In this document: positions 6,679 to 15,486 of the stretch, piece by piece
Numbering within the stretch: the first letter of the stretch is position 1
Layout: every line of letters begins with the position of its first letter
From: Sulfitobacter sp. CW3
GTDB taxonomy: Bacteria > Pseudomonadota > Alphaproteobacteria > Rhodobacterales > Rhodobacteraceae
Reading direction: 5' to 3'
Length of the DNA: 64,000 nt
NCBI RefSeq assembly: GCF_019392245.1
Contig: NZ_JAHXRL010000004.1
Coordinates: forward strand, 248,001-312,000
Made by a program: the position numbers and the translations under genes
The notes under the pieces: model-generated
Told to the model about the DNA's origin: nothing
Seen by the model: only the letters and a program-made list of their open reading frames with translations
The model's database searches: none

Positions 6679-9171
6679 ATGGCGTTCGAACACAAAGTAA
6701 CATTGCCGGGCAGATCGGATTCCTTTCTGACCGGCGTCACCGACATGGTGGTTTTTGATACGCCTTCTGGGTCTATTCTGTATACTACTTCGCGCTTTGG
6801 CGGCGGCGATCTGCTGGCGTATCGCATCGGTGCGGACGGGGGGCTGACCCAGTTGGACAGCCGTGCCATCGCAGGCGCTGCGCAATCCGGATCTGTCAAC
6901 AAACTGACGCTTGTTGGCGACAGTCTGTACCTGACCGGCGTGCAGAACGCGGCGTTGACGAAAATCGACCTTGCAGCGGACGGCAAGTTTTCCGCCGTTT
7001 CTGCGGTAACAGGTGCAACATTGCCGCAGCAAATGCTGGGGGCCGAGGTCGCGATCGTTGGCGGGCAACCCTATTTATACGGAATAACAAGGGGGTCTGA
7101 CGCGGTCGGGGTCTGGCGGATCAATGATAACGGGTCGGTCACCGAGATACAGAATGGCGGCGTAGGATCACAATCGCAGACCGCCCTGACCGGGATTAGC
7201 ATTGCTGATGTCGGCGGCATGCCGCAGCTTTTGGTGGCCTCTGCCTCTGAAAATGCATTGATCAGAATGACGTTGGACATCAGCGGACGGCCGACCGAGG
7301 TCGCTCGTATCTCTGCCGAGGATGGTGTGGGCATTGCGGGCCCCAGTGTTGTCTCGTTCGTTGAGATTGGCGATCAGTCTTTTGGCGTGATGGGGTCCTC
7401 TGCCAGCGGGTCCCTTACCGTGGTGCGGTTGGGTGCTGACGGAACGATGCAGCTGACCGATCATTTGCTTGATACGTTGAATACGCGCTTTGATGACGTG
7501 ACTCTTTTAGAGACAGTGGTTCACAATGATCGCGCCTATCTGGCAGCGGCGGGCGCGGATGATGGTGTGTCGATTTTTGAGCTGTCACCAGATGGGCGGC
7601 TTTTGCATCTAAGTACGATTGCCGATGCAGTGGATACGACCCTTGATGCCCCTTCCTCGCTTAGATTTTCGGTCCAAAACGATGCGCTGCACCTTGTTAT
7701 GGCATCCGGTGCCGAAGCGGGGTTAAGCGCGTTTACCTTGGATATTTCGGGCCGGGCTACGCCCGTTTATGGGACGAGCGCCGCAGAATCCCTGAACGGT
7801 ACGGCAGGTGATGATTTTCTGACGGGGAAGGCGGGAAACGACACATTATCTGGCGGTGTAGGCGATGATTTTCTGGTGGATGGTACCGGGACTGACCTGT
7901 TGACTGGCGGTGTCGGGGCTGACCGATTTATCATGACCGCAGATGGGACCGCCGACACGATCAGCGATTTCGATACGGCGCAGGACACGCTTGATCTGTC
8001 GGGCTGGTCCCTTGTGCGCAGCATTCCACAATCAGCATTTCAGTCGACAAATACGGGCGCGGTGCTGACGCTTGGTGATGAAAGCCTGACCCTTAAAAGC
8101 GCGGATGGTAAGGCGATCACCTACGCCGACCTACTCCCCCAGATTACATTGGGAACGTCGTATATCCCGCAAAACATGGTGCTACCTAACGAGCCCGACA
8201 GCCCGGTTACCCCGGCAAATCCCGTCGCACTGAACCTGATGGGGACCGCAGCGAATGATCGGTTGGAGGGCGATAGCGCGTCGGACCTTATTCAGGGGCA
8301 GGCCGCGAATGACACCATATATGGCATGGGTGGCGATGATACGATCAGGGGCGATGCGGGGGATGATGACCTGTACGGGAATGGCGGCAGCGACGTGGTC
8401 GAGGGTGGATCGGGCGTTGATCAGATATGGGGCGGTATCGGTTGGGATACCTTGCGCGGCGACGACGGCGACGATTTCATCTGGGGGGGCGACGGATATG
8501 ATGCCATCGGTGGGGGGGATGGCAATGATGTGATCACCGGGAATAATGGTGCCGATCGACTGTATGGCGATGCCGGCAATGACAAGCTGACGGGCGGGTT
8601 GAATTCGGATCATCTGTGGGGCGGCGGTGACGATGACACGCTGTCAGGCAGCGCAGGTTCCGATGAATTATATGGGGGAAGTGGAAAGGATAAGCTGTAC
8701 GGCAACGCGGGTGCCGACAAGTTGCTGGGCGAAAGCGGCAATGACCAGCTTGCGGGGGGGATCAACAACGATACCCTTGATGGCGGTGATGGAAATGATC
8801 GTTTGCAAGGCGATAACGGGTCAGACCGGCTTGATGGTGGGGCGGGAAATGACCTGCTGAAAGGTAACGCAGGCCATGATACTTTGGACGGTGGGTATGG
8901 CGACGATATCCTTTCTGGGGGGATTGGTGCCGACCAGTTTTCCTTTGGGTCTGGCCAGGATCAGATTGTCGATTTTCAGGACGACATTGATACGCTGGTT
9001 CTGGATGCAATGTTGTGGGGCGGTGGCGACCGCAGCCTGTCGCAACTCTCCGAATATGTCAGCTTGAATGACGACGGGTTCGTTACTTTTGACTTTGGCA
9101 ATGGCAACACTCTTGAGTTGCTGAATGTGACATCCGCCAATGTCTTGGACAACGATCTGGACATCATGTGA
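6679..9171 (+). CDS. RTX (haemolysin-type calcium-binding repeat) secreted protein
   Basis: 830 residues, no N-terminal signal peptide, as expected for type I secretion. Residues 1-365 form repeated strands of the type LTLVGDSLYLTG and look like a beta-propeller. A short RTX block follows at about 373-415 and a long one at about 514-760, with many GGxGxDxL nonapeptides that bind calcium and fold outside the cell. The last 60 residues are acidic and hydrophobic, fitting a C-terminal secretion signal ending in DNDLDIM. No catalytic motif is visible, and no ABC/HlyD/TolC secretion genes are in the window. Could be an adhesin, S-layer or surface hydrolase; unknown. Confidence 0.9.
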   Translation: MAFEHKVTLPGRSDSFLTGVTDMVVFDTPSGSILYTTSRFGGGDLLAYRIGADGGLTQLDSRAIAGAAQSGSVNKLTLVGDSLYLTGVQNAALTKIDLAADGKFSAVSAVTGATLPQQMLGAEVAIVGGQPYLYGITRGSDAVGVWRINDNGSVTEIQNGGVGSQSQTALTGISIADVGGMPQLLVASASENALIRMTLDISGRPTEVARISAEDGVGIAGPSVVSFVEIGDQSFGVMGSSASGSLTVVRLGADGTMQLTDHLLDTLNTRFDDVTLLETVVHNDRAYLAAAGADDGVSIFELSPDGRLLHLSTIADAVDTTLDAPSSLRFSVQNDALHLVMASGAEAGLSAFTLDISGRATPVYGTSAAESLNGTAGDDFLTGKAGNDTLSGGVGDDFLVDGTGTDLLTGGVGADRFIMTADGTADTISDFDTAQDTLDLSGWSLVRSIPQSAFQSTNTGAVLTLGDESLTLKSADGKAITYADLLPQITLGTSYIPQNMVLPNEPDSPVTPANPVALNLMGTAANDRLEGDSASDLIQGQAANDTIYGMGGDDTIRGDAGDDDLYGNGGSDVVEGGSGVDQIWGGIGWDTLRGDDGDDFIWGGDGYDAIGGGDGNDVITGNNGADRLYGDAGNDKLTGGLNSDHLWGGGDDDTLSGSAGSDELYGGSGKDKLYGNAGADKLLGESGNDQLAGGINNDTLDGGDGNDRLQGDNGSDRLDGGAGNDLLKGNAGHDTLDGGYGDDILSGGIGADQFSFGSGQDQIVDFQDDIDTLVLDAMLWGGGDRSLSQLSEYVSLNDDGFVTFDFGNGNTLELLNVTSANVLDNDLDIM

Positions 9172-9201
9172 TTGCTTAAGGGTTATCGGGATTTGCCGTT
9201 A

Positions 9202-9987
9202 TCAAAGCTCCATAATGTCGCGGTGATAGCGTCGCAGGAAAACCAGCCCAAAGAACCCCAGCAGAATTGAAATCGCATAGACATAGGTCGGGTTTGCGTA
9301 GGTTGCGTGATAGCTATTGTAAAACCCGGCGCGCACGGTCCCGATAATATGGACCAGTGGATTATACCAAAGCCAGTTTTGATAGGGCTGCGGCACGGCT
9401 TCCAATGTGAAAATCACGCCGGAAATCAGCAGCAGCGGCCGGGTTAGAATGCTGTAAACGCGTTGCCAAATTGGGAACATGGACATCAGGAAGCAGTTGA
9501 ACGTCCCGATCCCCAGACCAAAACAAGCGGTCATCGCCAGCGCCGACATGATCGTTTCCCATTCAAGCGTGGTGCGGGTTTCAAAGCACAGAGCGATACC
9601 AGAAAATACGATAACGCTGACAAGGATTTGAGTGAGGAAATTCAGAATGAACCGCCCCGCGATTGCGTCGATGAATGTAACGCGGGGATAGGCAAGTAAT
9701 TGTTTCGAGTAGTTAATAGCCTGCGCTGTTTTCGTACTAAGATCGTTGAACATCAAAAATGGCAGCAGACCGGTGGCATAAAACATCGCAAAGTTTGTGC
9801 CCAGCATCGGGTTACGGAACCCGATTGAAAAGATCGCTGACAAAAGTGCGACGCCAAGTGCCGGTTCCGCCAACGCCCACAGATAGCCACCGGGGGACCG
9901 CCCATAGCTTGTCGTCATTTCGCGCAGTATTAGGGCGCTGATTGTCCGCGCAGCCATGAAATGTTGCGGGCGGCTGATACGGCGCAA
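9202..9987 (-). CDS. kpsM: ABC-2 type polysaccharide export permease (KpsM-like)
   Basis: A 261-residue inner-membrane permease with about six helices and the family signature LILREMTTSYGRSPGGYLWALAEP near the N-terminus, which in KpsM/Wzm proteins forms the amphipathic interface helix. It would pair with the KpsT-like ATPase to export a lipid-linked capsular polysaccharide. The frame permits a TTG at 9987; an ATG at 9957 is equally possible. It is the last gene of the kpsE-kpsT-sulfotransferase-kpsM unit, 22 bases after the sulfotransferase stop. Confidence 0.88.
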   Translation of the reverse strand: MRRISRPQHFMAARTISALILREMTTSYGRSPGGYLWALAEPALGVALLSAIFSIGFRNPMLGTNFAMFYATGLLPFLMFNDLSTKTAQAINYSKQLLAYPRVTFIDAIAGRFILNFLTQILVSVIVFSGIALCFETRTTLEWETIMSALAMTACFGLGIGTFNCFLMSMFPIWQRVYSILTRPLLLISGVIFTLEAVPQPYQNWLWYNPLVHIIGTVRAGFYNSYHATYANPTYVYAISILLGFFGLVFLRRYHRDIMEL

Positions 9988-10009
9988 TGGAGGGCTGGGA
10001 ACTTGGTGC

Positions 10010-10951
10010 TCATCCGGCAGATCTGTTCAAGGTAAGATCCGGCTGGAATTCCGGGGCCCATTTATCTGGAACCATCCCGCCAAACCGGTCATGAATGAAT
10101 GCATATTGCGCGGAAAAAGCATCACAGAAACCCGCGCGAATGTCTGCAGGCATCGCCGCCACAGCGCCTGGGTTGCTATGGTTTTCGGGGTCCGTCGCTA
10201 TTGGTTCAATCTGCAGAAAGTTGCACAGGCTGTTCATGCTGCCCGGGTTGAACATGTCTTCGTAGAATAGATACTTGATGCGCGCTGGGGGTATCGCCGC
10301 CTCTAATTCGGTTATCGTACGGCGGTAATCTGCCCGTTCAATTGTGGCCAAACGACCGGTTTCGATCAACTGTTGCGCACGCGCGATGCACGCGCCTTGA
10401 AACGAGGTCGGAGACGGCGAGGCTGTTTTAACTGCCATTCTGATCTGCGACCACATCCGATCGATCGGGTCACGTAGGATAAAAATGAATTTGGCTGATC
10501 CAATCTGACCCATTTGCGTGAACATTTCACCGTCCAAAATCGCGTAGGCCGGGGTGATATCACAGACAACGGGCTGATTTTTATAATGCTCAAGCAGGTA
10601 TTGCAGATAGGCGGAATGATCGCCCGGTTCACATGTGTAGATTTCCAAAAGGTCGGTGAGGTCGCGCAATTGCCGTAGATGCGCGCGGTTGCGTTTACCA
10701 AGTTGGGGGATCAGTCGCTTTGCCAAAATTTCGGTTGCCTGCACACGCATGTCAAATACCTGCTGCGCTTTGCCAGCGATGACGTCGAAATAATGCAGTT
10801 CCTTGTTGCGGGAAAAATGCACCTGTTCGCTGCGCCGCAACGCATCATAAAGCCACGTCGTCCCGGCCTTTTGCGCGCCGATGCAAAAAACCATTGTGGC
10901 CGTTGATGGAAAGGCAGTGTTGGGCATGAAAGTCACCTTGTCCAAAAGCAT
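10010..10951 (-). CDS. Sulfotransferase (PAPS-dependent), within the capsule export operon
   Basis: 313 residues. GAQKAGTTWLYDAL near residue 26 is the 5'-phosphosulfate loop of PAPS-using sulfotransferases, and FILRDPIDRMWSQIRMA is the 3'-phosphate-binding motif. It should transfer sulfate from PAPS to a sugar hydroxyl in the cytoplasm. The ATG at 10951 couples closely to the kpsT stop; an ATG at 10927 has the better ribosome site (AAGGTG). Its position between the export ATPase and permease genes argues that the exported glycan is sulfated. Confidence 0.88.
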   Translation of the reverse strand: MLLDKVTFMPNTAFPSTATMVFCIGAQKAGTTWLYDALRRSEQVHFSRNKELHYFDVIAGKAQQVFDMRVQATEILAKRLIPQLGKRNRAHLRQLRDLTDLLEIYTCEPGDHSAYLQYLLEHYKNQPVVCDITPAYAILDGEMFTQMGQIGSAKFIFILRDPIDRMWSQIRMAVKTASPSPTSFQGACIARAQQLIETGRLATIERADYRRTITELEAAIPPARIKYLFYEDMFNPGSMNSLCNFLQIEPIATDPENHSNPGAVAAMPADIRAGFCDAFSAQYAFIHDRFGGMVPDKWAPEFQPDLTLNRSAG

Positions 10952-10955
10952 GAGG

Positions 10956-11612
10956 TCAGGGTTTCATGTTGTAGCTGTGCAATTCTATCGCTTCGTTAAT
11001 ATCGTCAAAGTAAATCAGTTTACCATTCTCAAGCACGGCACCTGCGTCACACATCTCGCGGATTAAGCCCATGGAATGACTTACGAAAATCGACCCCGCG
11101 CGCGACATCCGGTCGGCAAAAACGCTTTTGCTTTTTCGTTTGAACGCGGCGTCGCCTACGGCAGTAATTTCGTCAATCAGATAGGTGTCAAAGGTCAGAC
11201 CCATCGATACACCAAAGGCCAGACGGGATCGCATACCCGATGAATACGACCGGATCGGCGCGTGAAACTGTTGCCCAAGCTCGGCAAAATCAGCGACATA
11301 ATCCATAAGCGCGTCACTATTCGCGCCATATATCCGCGCGACAAAACGGGTGTTTTGCGCGCCGGTCATATCGGGGTGAAATGACCCGGCAAACCCGACC
11401 GGAAACGAAACATTTCCATCGCTTAACACCTCGCCTGATGTGGGGTCGGCAGTGCCCGCAATGATACGTAACAAGGTCGATTTCCCCGCGCCGTTGCGCC
11501 CCAGCAAACCCACAGATACCCGGCTGGGAAAGGTCGCATTTATGCGATCCGCGACCACCTTTCGATTGCCGTTCAGATGATAGAATTTCGATAGGTTTTG
11601 CAGAAGGATCAT
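10956..11612 (-). CDS. kpsT: ABC transporter ATP-binding protein for polysaccharide export (KpsT-like)
   Basis: 218 residues, the short KpsT form without the carbohydrate-binding tail of Wzt. Walker A is GRNGAGKST (38-46), the signature region is YSSGMRSRLAFGVSM, Walker B is TYLIDEITAVGD, and the switch His lies in FVSHSMG. It powers export of a lipid-linked polysaccharide with the KpsM-like permease. ATG start; nine bases after the kpsE-like stop and four bases before the sulfotransferase ATG. Confidence 0.9.
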   Translation of the reverse strand: MILLQNLSKFYHLNGNRKVVADRINATFPSRVSVGLLGRNGAGKSTLLRIIAGTADPTSGEVLSDGNVSFPVGFAGSFHPDMTGAQNTRFVARIYGANSDALMDYVADFAELGQQFHAPIRSYSSGMRSRLAFGVSMGLTFDTYLIDEITAVGDAAFKRKSKSVFADRMSRAGSIFVSHSMGLIREMCDAGAVLENGKLIYFDDINEAIELHSYNMKP

Positions 11613-11621
11613 CGCCTTTTT

Positions 11622-12980
11622 CTAGCGCCGATCCCTTAATGAATAGCCAACCATCACCAGAATTGCCCAGATCAACAGGCTGAACAGCGCGACAAGCGCC
11701 ATGGTGAGCAACCGGTCAGGGTATATCGATGTTTCTGCAAGGGTTGGCTTGATATGGGCCGCCAAATATCGGCTTTGGCGGCGCGATTCAGCAACCGCAA
11801 CATCATACGAAACAAGGGCCGCGGCATAGGATTGTTCAGCGAATTCGCGATCTACCATAAGGCTTTCGAATTCGCCGACCAGATCGACCAACGCGCTGTC
11901 AGCCGTACCGTTTCCGCTACCGATCCCTAACTTTGCGCGCTCCTGTTTCAGGCGCGCTTCGATCACACCCTGACGCCTTATGGCCTGTCTGATACGGGGA
12001 TCGGTCGGGGTACTGATCTGGCCTAACATATCAAGATCAATAAGCGTTTCAGCCAATTGCATCTCGAGAGAGGAGAGCAACCCCGTCTGAATTTTAAGCG
12101 TCGATTCCGGTGACACCACTTGGTTAAGGTTGCGGAATTTGGTCATATCGGACCGGGCAATTTTGAGCCTCTGAACGGCCGTCTCAAGGTCCTCGCGAGC
12201 GAGGCGTGTCGCGTCTTCACGGGCGATATCGGACAACCGGTTGATCAGCCTGCTGCTCTCGTCATAGATGAAACGCGCGATGTTTTGGGCGTCTTGCGGC
12301 GTAAATGCCTGCACCTCAAGCTCAATCAATCCGGTGCTACTGTCATTATAGACGCTGACCATGCGCAACCAATAATCCGTTAAATCTTCAATCGACCCGG
12401 GGGGGTGATAGCTGAAAACGGGGTCGATGTCGGGGTCAGCCTTTGACCACAGTTGGCGTAAATCAAGCGCTTCATCGACAGTGCGCACCAAATCCTGACT
12501 TTGGATGAATTCGTATAAAATATCCTCGTCCGGGGAACCCGATCCAGACAGCTCTGCCATACCGCCCAACAGCTCAATTGCTGAACTCGAATCCTCGGTA
12601 CGGACCGAAAACCCCGCGACAGACACAAAGCGATCGGCCGCGCGTTCCCACAGGTACCATGCAGAAAGAAAGTTTGTGCCCAAGACGCAGATTACAAAGG
12701 TTAGAAAGATGATCCGGTGCCGCGGCTTAATACGGGCGGCAGGCACCGGGGGGGTAACGATATTCGGTTTCTGAGGGACCGCGGGCAGATTTCCATGCGG
12801 TTTCACAATATCAAATTGCTGCCCTTTCGCGGCGATTGCTGCTTTTTTGACGCCGCGCTGCTCTTCTATGCGTGCCAAGGCTTCCTTGCGCTCCCGGACT
12901 TTCAAAGCTTTGCGAACATCATGGGGCAGATTTCGGGCGCGCTCGGCGACTTGGCTGCGAAGGGGGGGCGTGCGTGCCAT
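11622..12980 (-). CDS. kpsE: Capsule polysaccharide export inner-membrane protein (KpsE/PCP family)
   Basis: 452 residues with the polysaccharide co-polymerase layout: a basic cytoplasmic N-terminus of about 85 residues with Pro/Val-rich linker, one helix at about 89-110, a long periplasmic region rich in heptad-like coiled coil (about 240-400), and a second helix at about 423-446 ending in SLRDRR. KpsE-type proteins bridge the ABC exporter to an outer-membrane channel. It heads the export operon; divergent glycosyltransferase gene lies 81 bases away. No outer-membrane KpsD/Wza gene is in the window. Confidence 0.87.
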   Translation of the reverse strand: MARTPPLRSQVAERARNLPHDVRKALKVRERKEALARIEEQRGVKKAAIAAKGQQFDIVKPHGNLPAVPQKPNIVTPPVPAARIKPRHRIIFLTFVICVLGTNFLSAWYLWERAADRFVSVAGFSVRTEDSSSAIELLGGMAELSGSGSPDEDILYEFIQSQDLVRTVDEALDLRQLWSKADPDIDPVFSYHPPGSIEDLTDYWLRMVSVYNDSSTGLIELEVQAFTPQDAQNIARFIYDESSRLINRLSDIAREDATRLAREDLETAVQRLKIARSDMTKFRNLNQVVSPESTLKIQTGLLSSLEMQLAETLIDLDMLGQISTPTDPRIRQAIRRQGVIEARLKQERAKLGIGSGNGTADSALVDLVGEFESLMVDREFAEQSYAAALVSYDVAVAESRRQSRYLAAHIKPTLAETSIYPDRLLTMALVALFSLLIWAILVMVGYSLRDRR

Positions 12981-13061
12981 TCGCTAAATCCGATCACCGA
13001 TTATTAAGCGATCTGTGTTCTCTGGGGACACGAGGTTTGTCGCTGTAAAGGGTTCTGGGTT

Positions 13062-13985
13062 TTGAGTTTGCCACATATTCACATCTTGCTGTGCACTAAA
13101 AATGGCGGGCCATATATTGAGGCGCAGCTGAAATCCATTCTTGCCCAAACCCATCAGGATTGGACCCTTTGGATCAGCGACGACGGGTCGACCGATCAAA
13201 CGTTGCCCAGTGTGAACCGTTTTATTGCCGCACATTCTGATCGTGATATCCGTGTGGTGACGGGGCCGGGCAAGGGGTGCGCGCAAAACTTTATGACGCT
13301 GCTGGCCCGCCCGGAATTGACCCGTGCGTGGATCGTATTTGCCGATCAGGATGATGTGTGGATGCCCCATAAATTGACGCGCGCGGTAGATATGATTTGG
13401 CGCGGGACCGGTGCCCAAATCTATGCCAGCCGCAGCATATATACCGATGCCGCCCTGAACCCAATCGGCATGTCGCCAGATTACCAGCGCCCGTTTGAGT
13501 TTGGAAATGCGTTGGTGCAGAATGTTTTGCGTGGCAACACGCTGGTGATGCCACCGGACGTGACTGAATTTTTGGTCAGTACCTTGCCGTTTGCGCTGAA
13601 TGCGGGCGTCCCTTTCCATGATTGGTGGGTGTACCAGACAGCGACGGGTGCCGGGTTCGATGTCATTCACGACGCCAAGCCCGGGCTGTTTTACCGGCAG
13701 CATGATAACAATCTGCTGGGGTCCAGCCGTACCCATGCTGGGCACCGCGCCGCCATTTTGTTGCGCCGTGTGTTTGCAGAGTGGATTGACCGGAATGTAC
13801 GTGTCCTGTCTGATTTGTCGCCGGTCTTGACCCGTCAAAGTCGCCGGGTTTTGTTCGACTTTATCGATTGGCGGGCGCAACCGGCTTCGGATTGGCGGGC
13901 GACCCCGCAGTCGATTGGCATTTACCGCCAAAGTCTGAGTGGCGATATTGCCCTGCGGATTCTCGCACGGCTGGGAAAGCTGTGA
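13062..13985 (+). CDS. Family 2 glycosyltransferase
   Basis: 307 residues with a GT-A fold. HILLCTKNGGPYIEAQLKSILAQTHQDW and SDDGSTDQT at the N-terminus bind the nucleotide sugar; FADQDDVWMPHKL holds the DxD-like metal site. Similar to rhamnosyltransferases of O-antigen clusters. Translation seems to begin at TTG 13062, nine bases after AAGGG; no ATG is available upstream in the frame. It points toward, and ends eight bases from, the second sulfotransferase gene. It is the only gene on this strand between the two capsule operons. Confidence 0.88.
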   Translation: MSLPHIHILLCTKNGGPYIEAQLKSILAQTHQDWTLWISDDGSTDQTLPSVNRFIAAHSDRDIRVVTGPGKGCAQNFMTLLARPELTRAWIVFADQDDVWMPHKLTRAVDMIWRGTGAQIYASRSIYTDAALNPIGMSPDYQRPFEFGNALVQNVLRGNTLVMPPDVTEFLVSTLPFALNAGVPFHDWWVYQTATGAGFDVIHDAKPGLFYRQHDNNLLGSSRTHAGHRAAILLRRVFAEWIDRNVRVLSDLSPVLTRQSRRVLFDFIDWRAQPASDWRATPQSIGIYRQSLSGDIALRILARLGKL

Positions 13986-13993
13986 AGCGCTGT

Positions 13994-14755
13994 TCATGAC
14001 AGCACCCCCTGAATGCGAAGCTGCTGCATAAGCTCGACATCATTGGCGGAAAAATCCGCAAGCTTTTGTTTGTTTGCGTCACTTTCCAACCGTTCGAGGA
14101 GTTGCGGCCATCGTTTGGTGCCCAGCGATTTAGGCCCGGCATTCACCCGCTTTTCGACGATTGAAATCTGTTGGCCGGTAAGCTGGGCAATATCTTGTTC
14201 AAGCGCCCCTAGGGTTTCAATTGAATAGATGCGGTCAAGCTGTTCCGCGCCATTTTGGGCCAAGTCGATCAGCTCGCTTGTCGGAATATCCGCAATCTGT
14301 GCGGCCCCGCGAACTTTGCGTGTCGCGAAATAAGAGCAATAGAAATTGTCATAGTGATCACGAATAAATTGCTGCCAATGCGCGTCACCCCCAAAGAAAT
14401 AATCATCGACGGTTTGTTCCTTGATCTTCTTTAGCCCGATATTCGACGGGTGATGCAGCGCCTCGGCATCCAAGGCTCGTGATTTTTGGTGCAGATAGAA
14501 ATAGAAGGAGGCAATCCTTTCGAATGGATCGCGCAGGATCGTAAAGGCAAAACGATTCGCGTTAAACTGACCCAGATTAGCCCAATCCAAATGTCCGGAG
14601 TACAGCGTGTACCCCGGCGGAAACTGCCCGTCGTCGGGGGCCTGGGTGTGAACTCGGATCGGTGATGTCTGATCTTCACCGATCACACGGGAAAGCTCGG
14701 AATGGACGGTTTGGCCAGCGGTTTTTGGGATGTGAAGAAAGATGATTTTCTTCAC
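13994..14755 (-). CDS. Sulfotransferase family protein (second, Sulfotransfer_2-like)
   Basis: 253 residues. IIFLHIPKTAGQTVHSEL is the 5'-phosphosulfate loop in the form used by carbohydrate 2-O-sulfotransferases, and FTILRDPFERIASFYFYL is the 3'-phosphate motif. Likely sulfates a sugar in the same glycan as the other sulfotransferase, at a different position. Start ATG overlaps the acetyltransferase stop by four bases (ATGA), so the three genes glycosyltransferase-acetyltransferase-sulfotransferase are translationally coupled. Confidence 0.87.
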   Translation of the reverse strand: MKKIIFLHIPKTAGQTVHSELSRVIGEDQTSPIRVHTQAPDDGQFPPGYTLYSGHLDWANLGQFNANRFAFTILRDPFERIASFYFYLHQKSRALDAEALHHPSNIGLKKIKEQTVDDYFFGGDAHWQQFIRDHYDNFYCSYFATRKVRGAAQIADIPTSELIDLAQNGAEQLDRIYSIETLGALEQDIAQLTGQQISIVEKRVNAGPKSLGTKRWPQLLERLESDANKQKLADFSANDVELMQQLRIQGVLS

Positions 14756-15486
14756 GCGGGAATACCTTTTCTCAGATCGATTTTCTCCGGTTTGTAGGGG
14801 GCCGTACCGTCAAGCATCTGGTGGATACCTTTGCAAAATTCGGCGGGTTCTGACGGGTCAAGATGGTCCATTTGCCAAGGGGCGAACTGCCACCACCGGC
14901 TGCGCAGCATGGGGGTGATCAGCGTGGCCGGCAGCCGCATCTTTTTGATGCTTGCGGGGTTTCCAGCGACGACTGAAAACGCCGGAACATCGCGCGTTAC
15001 AACAGCGTGGGCACCGATGATGGCACCGTCACCGATCGAAACCCCAGCGGCAATATATGCGCCGTGGCCGATCCAGACGTCGTTCCCTATTCGCGTGATT
15101 TTCACCTTGGTTGGGGGGCCTTTGAAGGTGAATTTATAGTTATGATAATGTTCAGCCGCATCAAACCCGTCGCCAAGATCAAACAGCTTGTCACCCAAAT
15201 AAAAGGCCGGGCTGGTCGATGCCCAATGTGTCGGATGGTTTTGCCGTCCGATTTGAACGCCCTCGCCGAACGAACAATATCGCCCGATGCGCGCAGCAAA
15301 ACAGTACCCTGAAACCTGATAGGAGAATGCGCCCAATTCGACGGAATGCTCGTACTGGGTCCACTTCAAGCTGGCCGGGATTTCCAAGATACTGTGCTCC
15401 GGGAGGCTCACATTGGGGCCGCCCCTGCTCAAGACCTCAATCCCTGCCGCTTGCAGCTTTTTGATTGGTACAGATATCTGGGCCAT
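14752..15486 (-). CDS. CatB-related O-acetyltransferase (left-handed beta-helix)
   Basis: 244 residues. Hexapeptide repeats run through the middle (IGRYCSFGEGVQIG, IGNDVWIGHGAYIAAGVSIGDGAIIGAHAVVTRDV), with NHPTHWAST providing the conserved His region of xenobiotic-type acetyltransferases. It should O-acetylate a sugar with acetyl-CoA. The start at 15486 is chosen because the ATG shares its A with the upstream TGA stop; a 22-codon longer frame would intrude into the previous gene. Followed by a four-base overlap with the sulfotransferase gene. Confidence 0.88.
   Translation of the reverse strand: MAQISVPIKKLQAAGIEVLSRGGPNVSLPEHSILEIPASLKWTQYEHSVELGAFSYQVSGYCFAARIGRYCSFGEGVQIGRQNHPTHWASTSPAFYLGDKLFDLGDGFDAAEHYHNYKFTFKGPPTKVKITRIGNDVWIGHGAYIAAGVSIGDGAIIGAHAVVTRDVPAFSVVAGNPASIKKMRLPATLITPMLRSRWWQFAPWQMDHLDPSEPAEFCKGIHQMLDGTAPYKPEKIDLRKGIPA

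Noticed and set aside
8242-8934. Tandem DNA repeat or CRISPR-like array
   Set aside because: The periodicity is the nine-residue RTX code in a continuous reading frame; DNA copies diverge and no spacers exist.
12984-13997. 337-codon frame antisense to the family 2 glycosyltransferase
   Set aside because: Covers the GT2 gene exactly; the GT2 product has clear motifs while this one has none.
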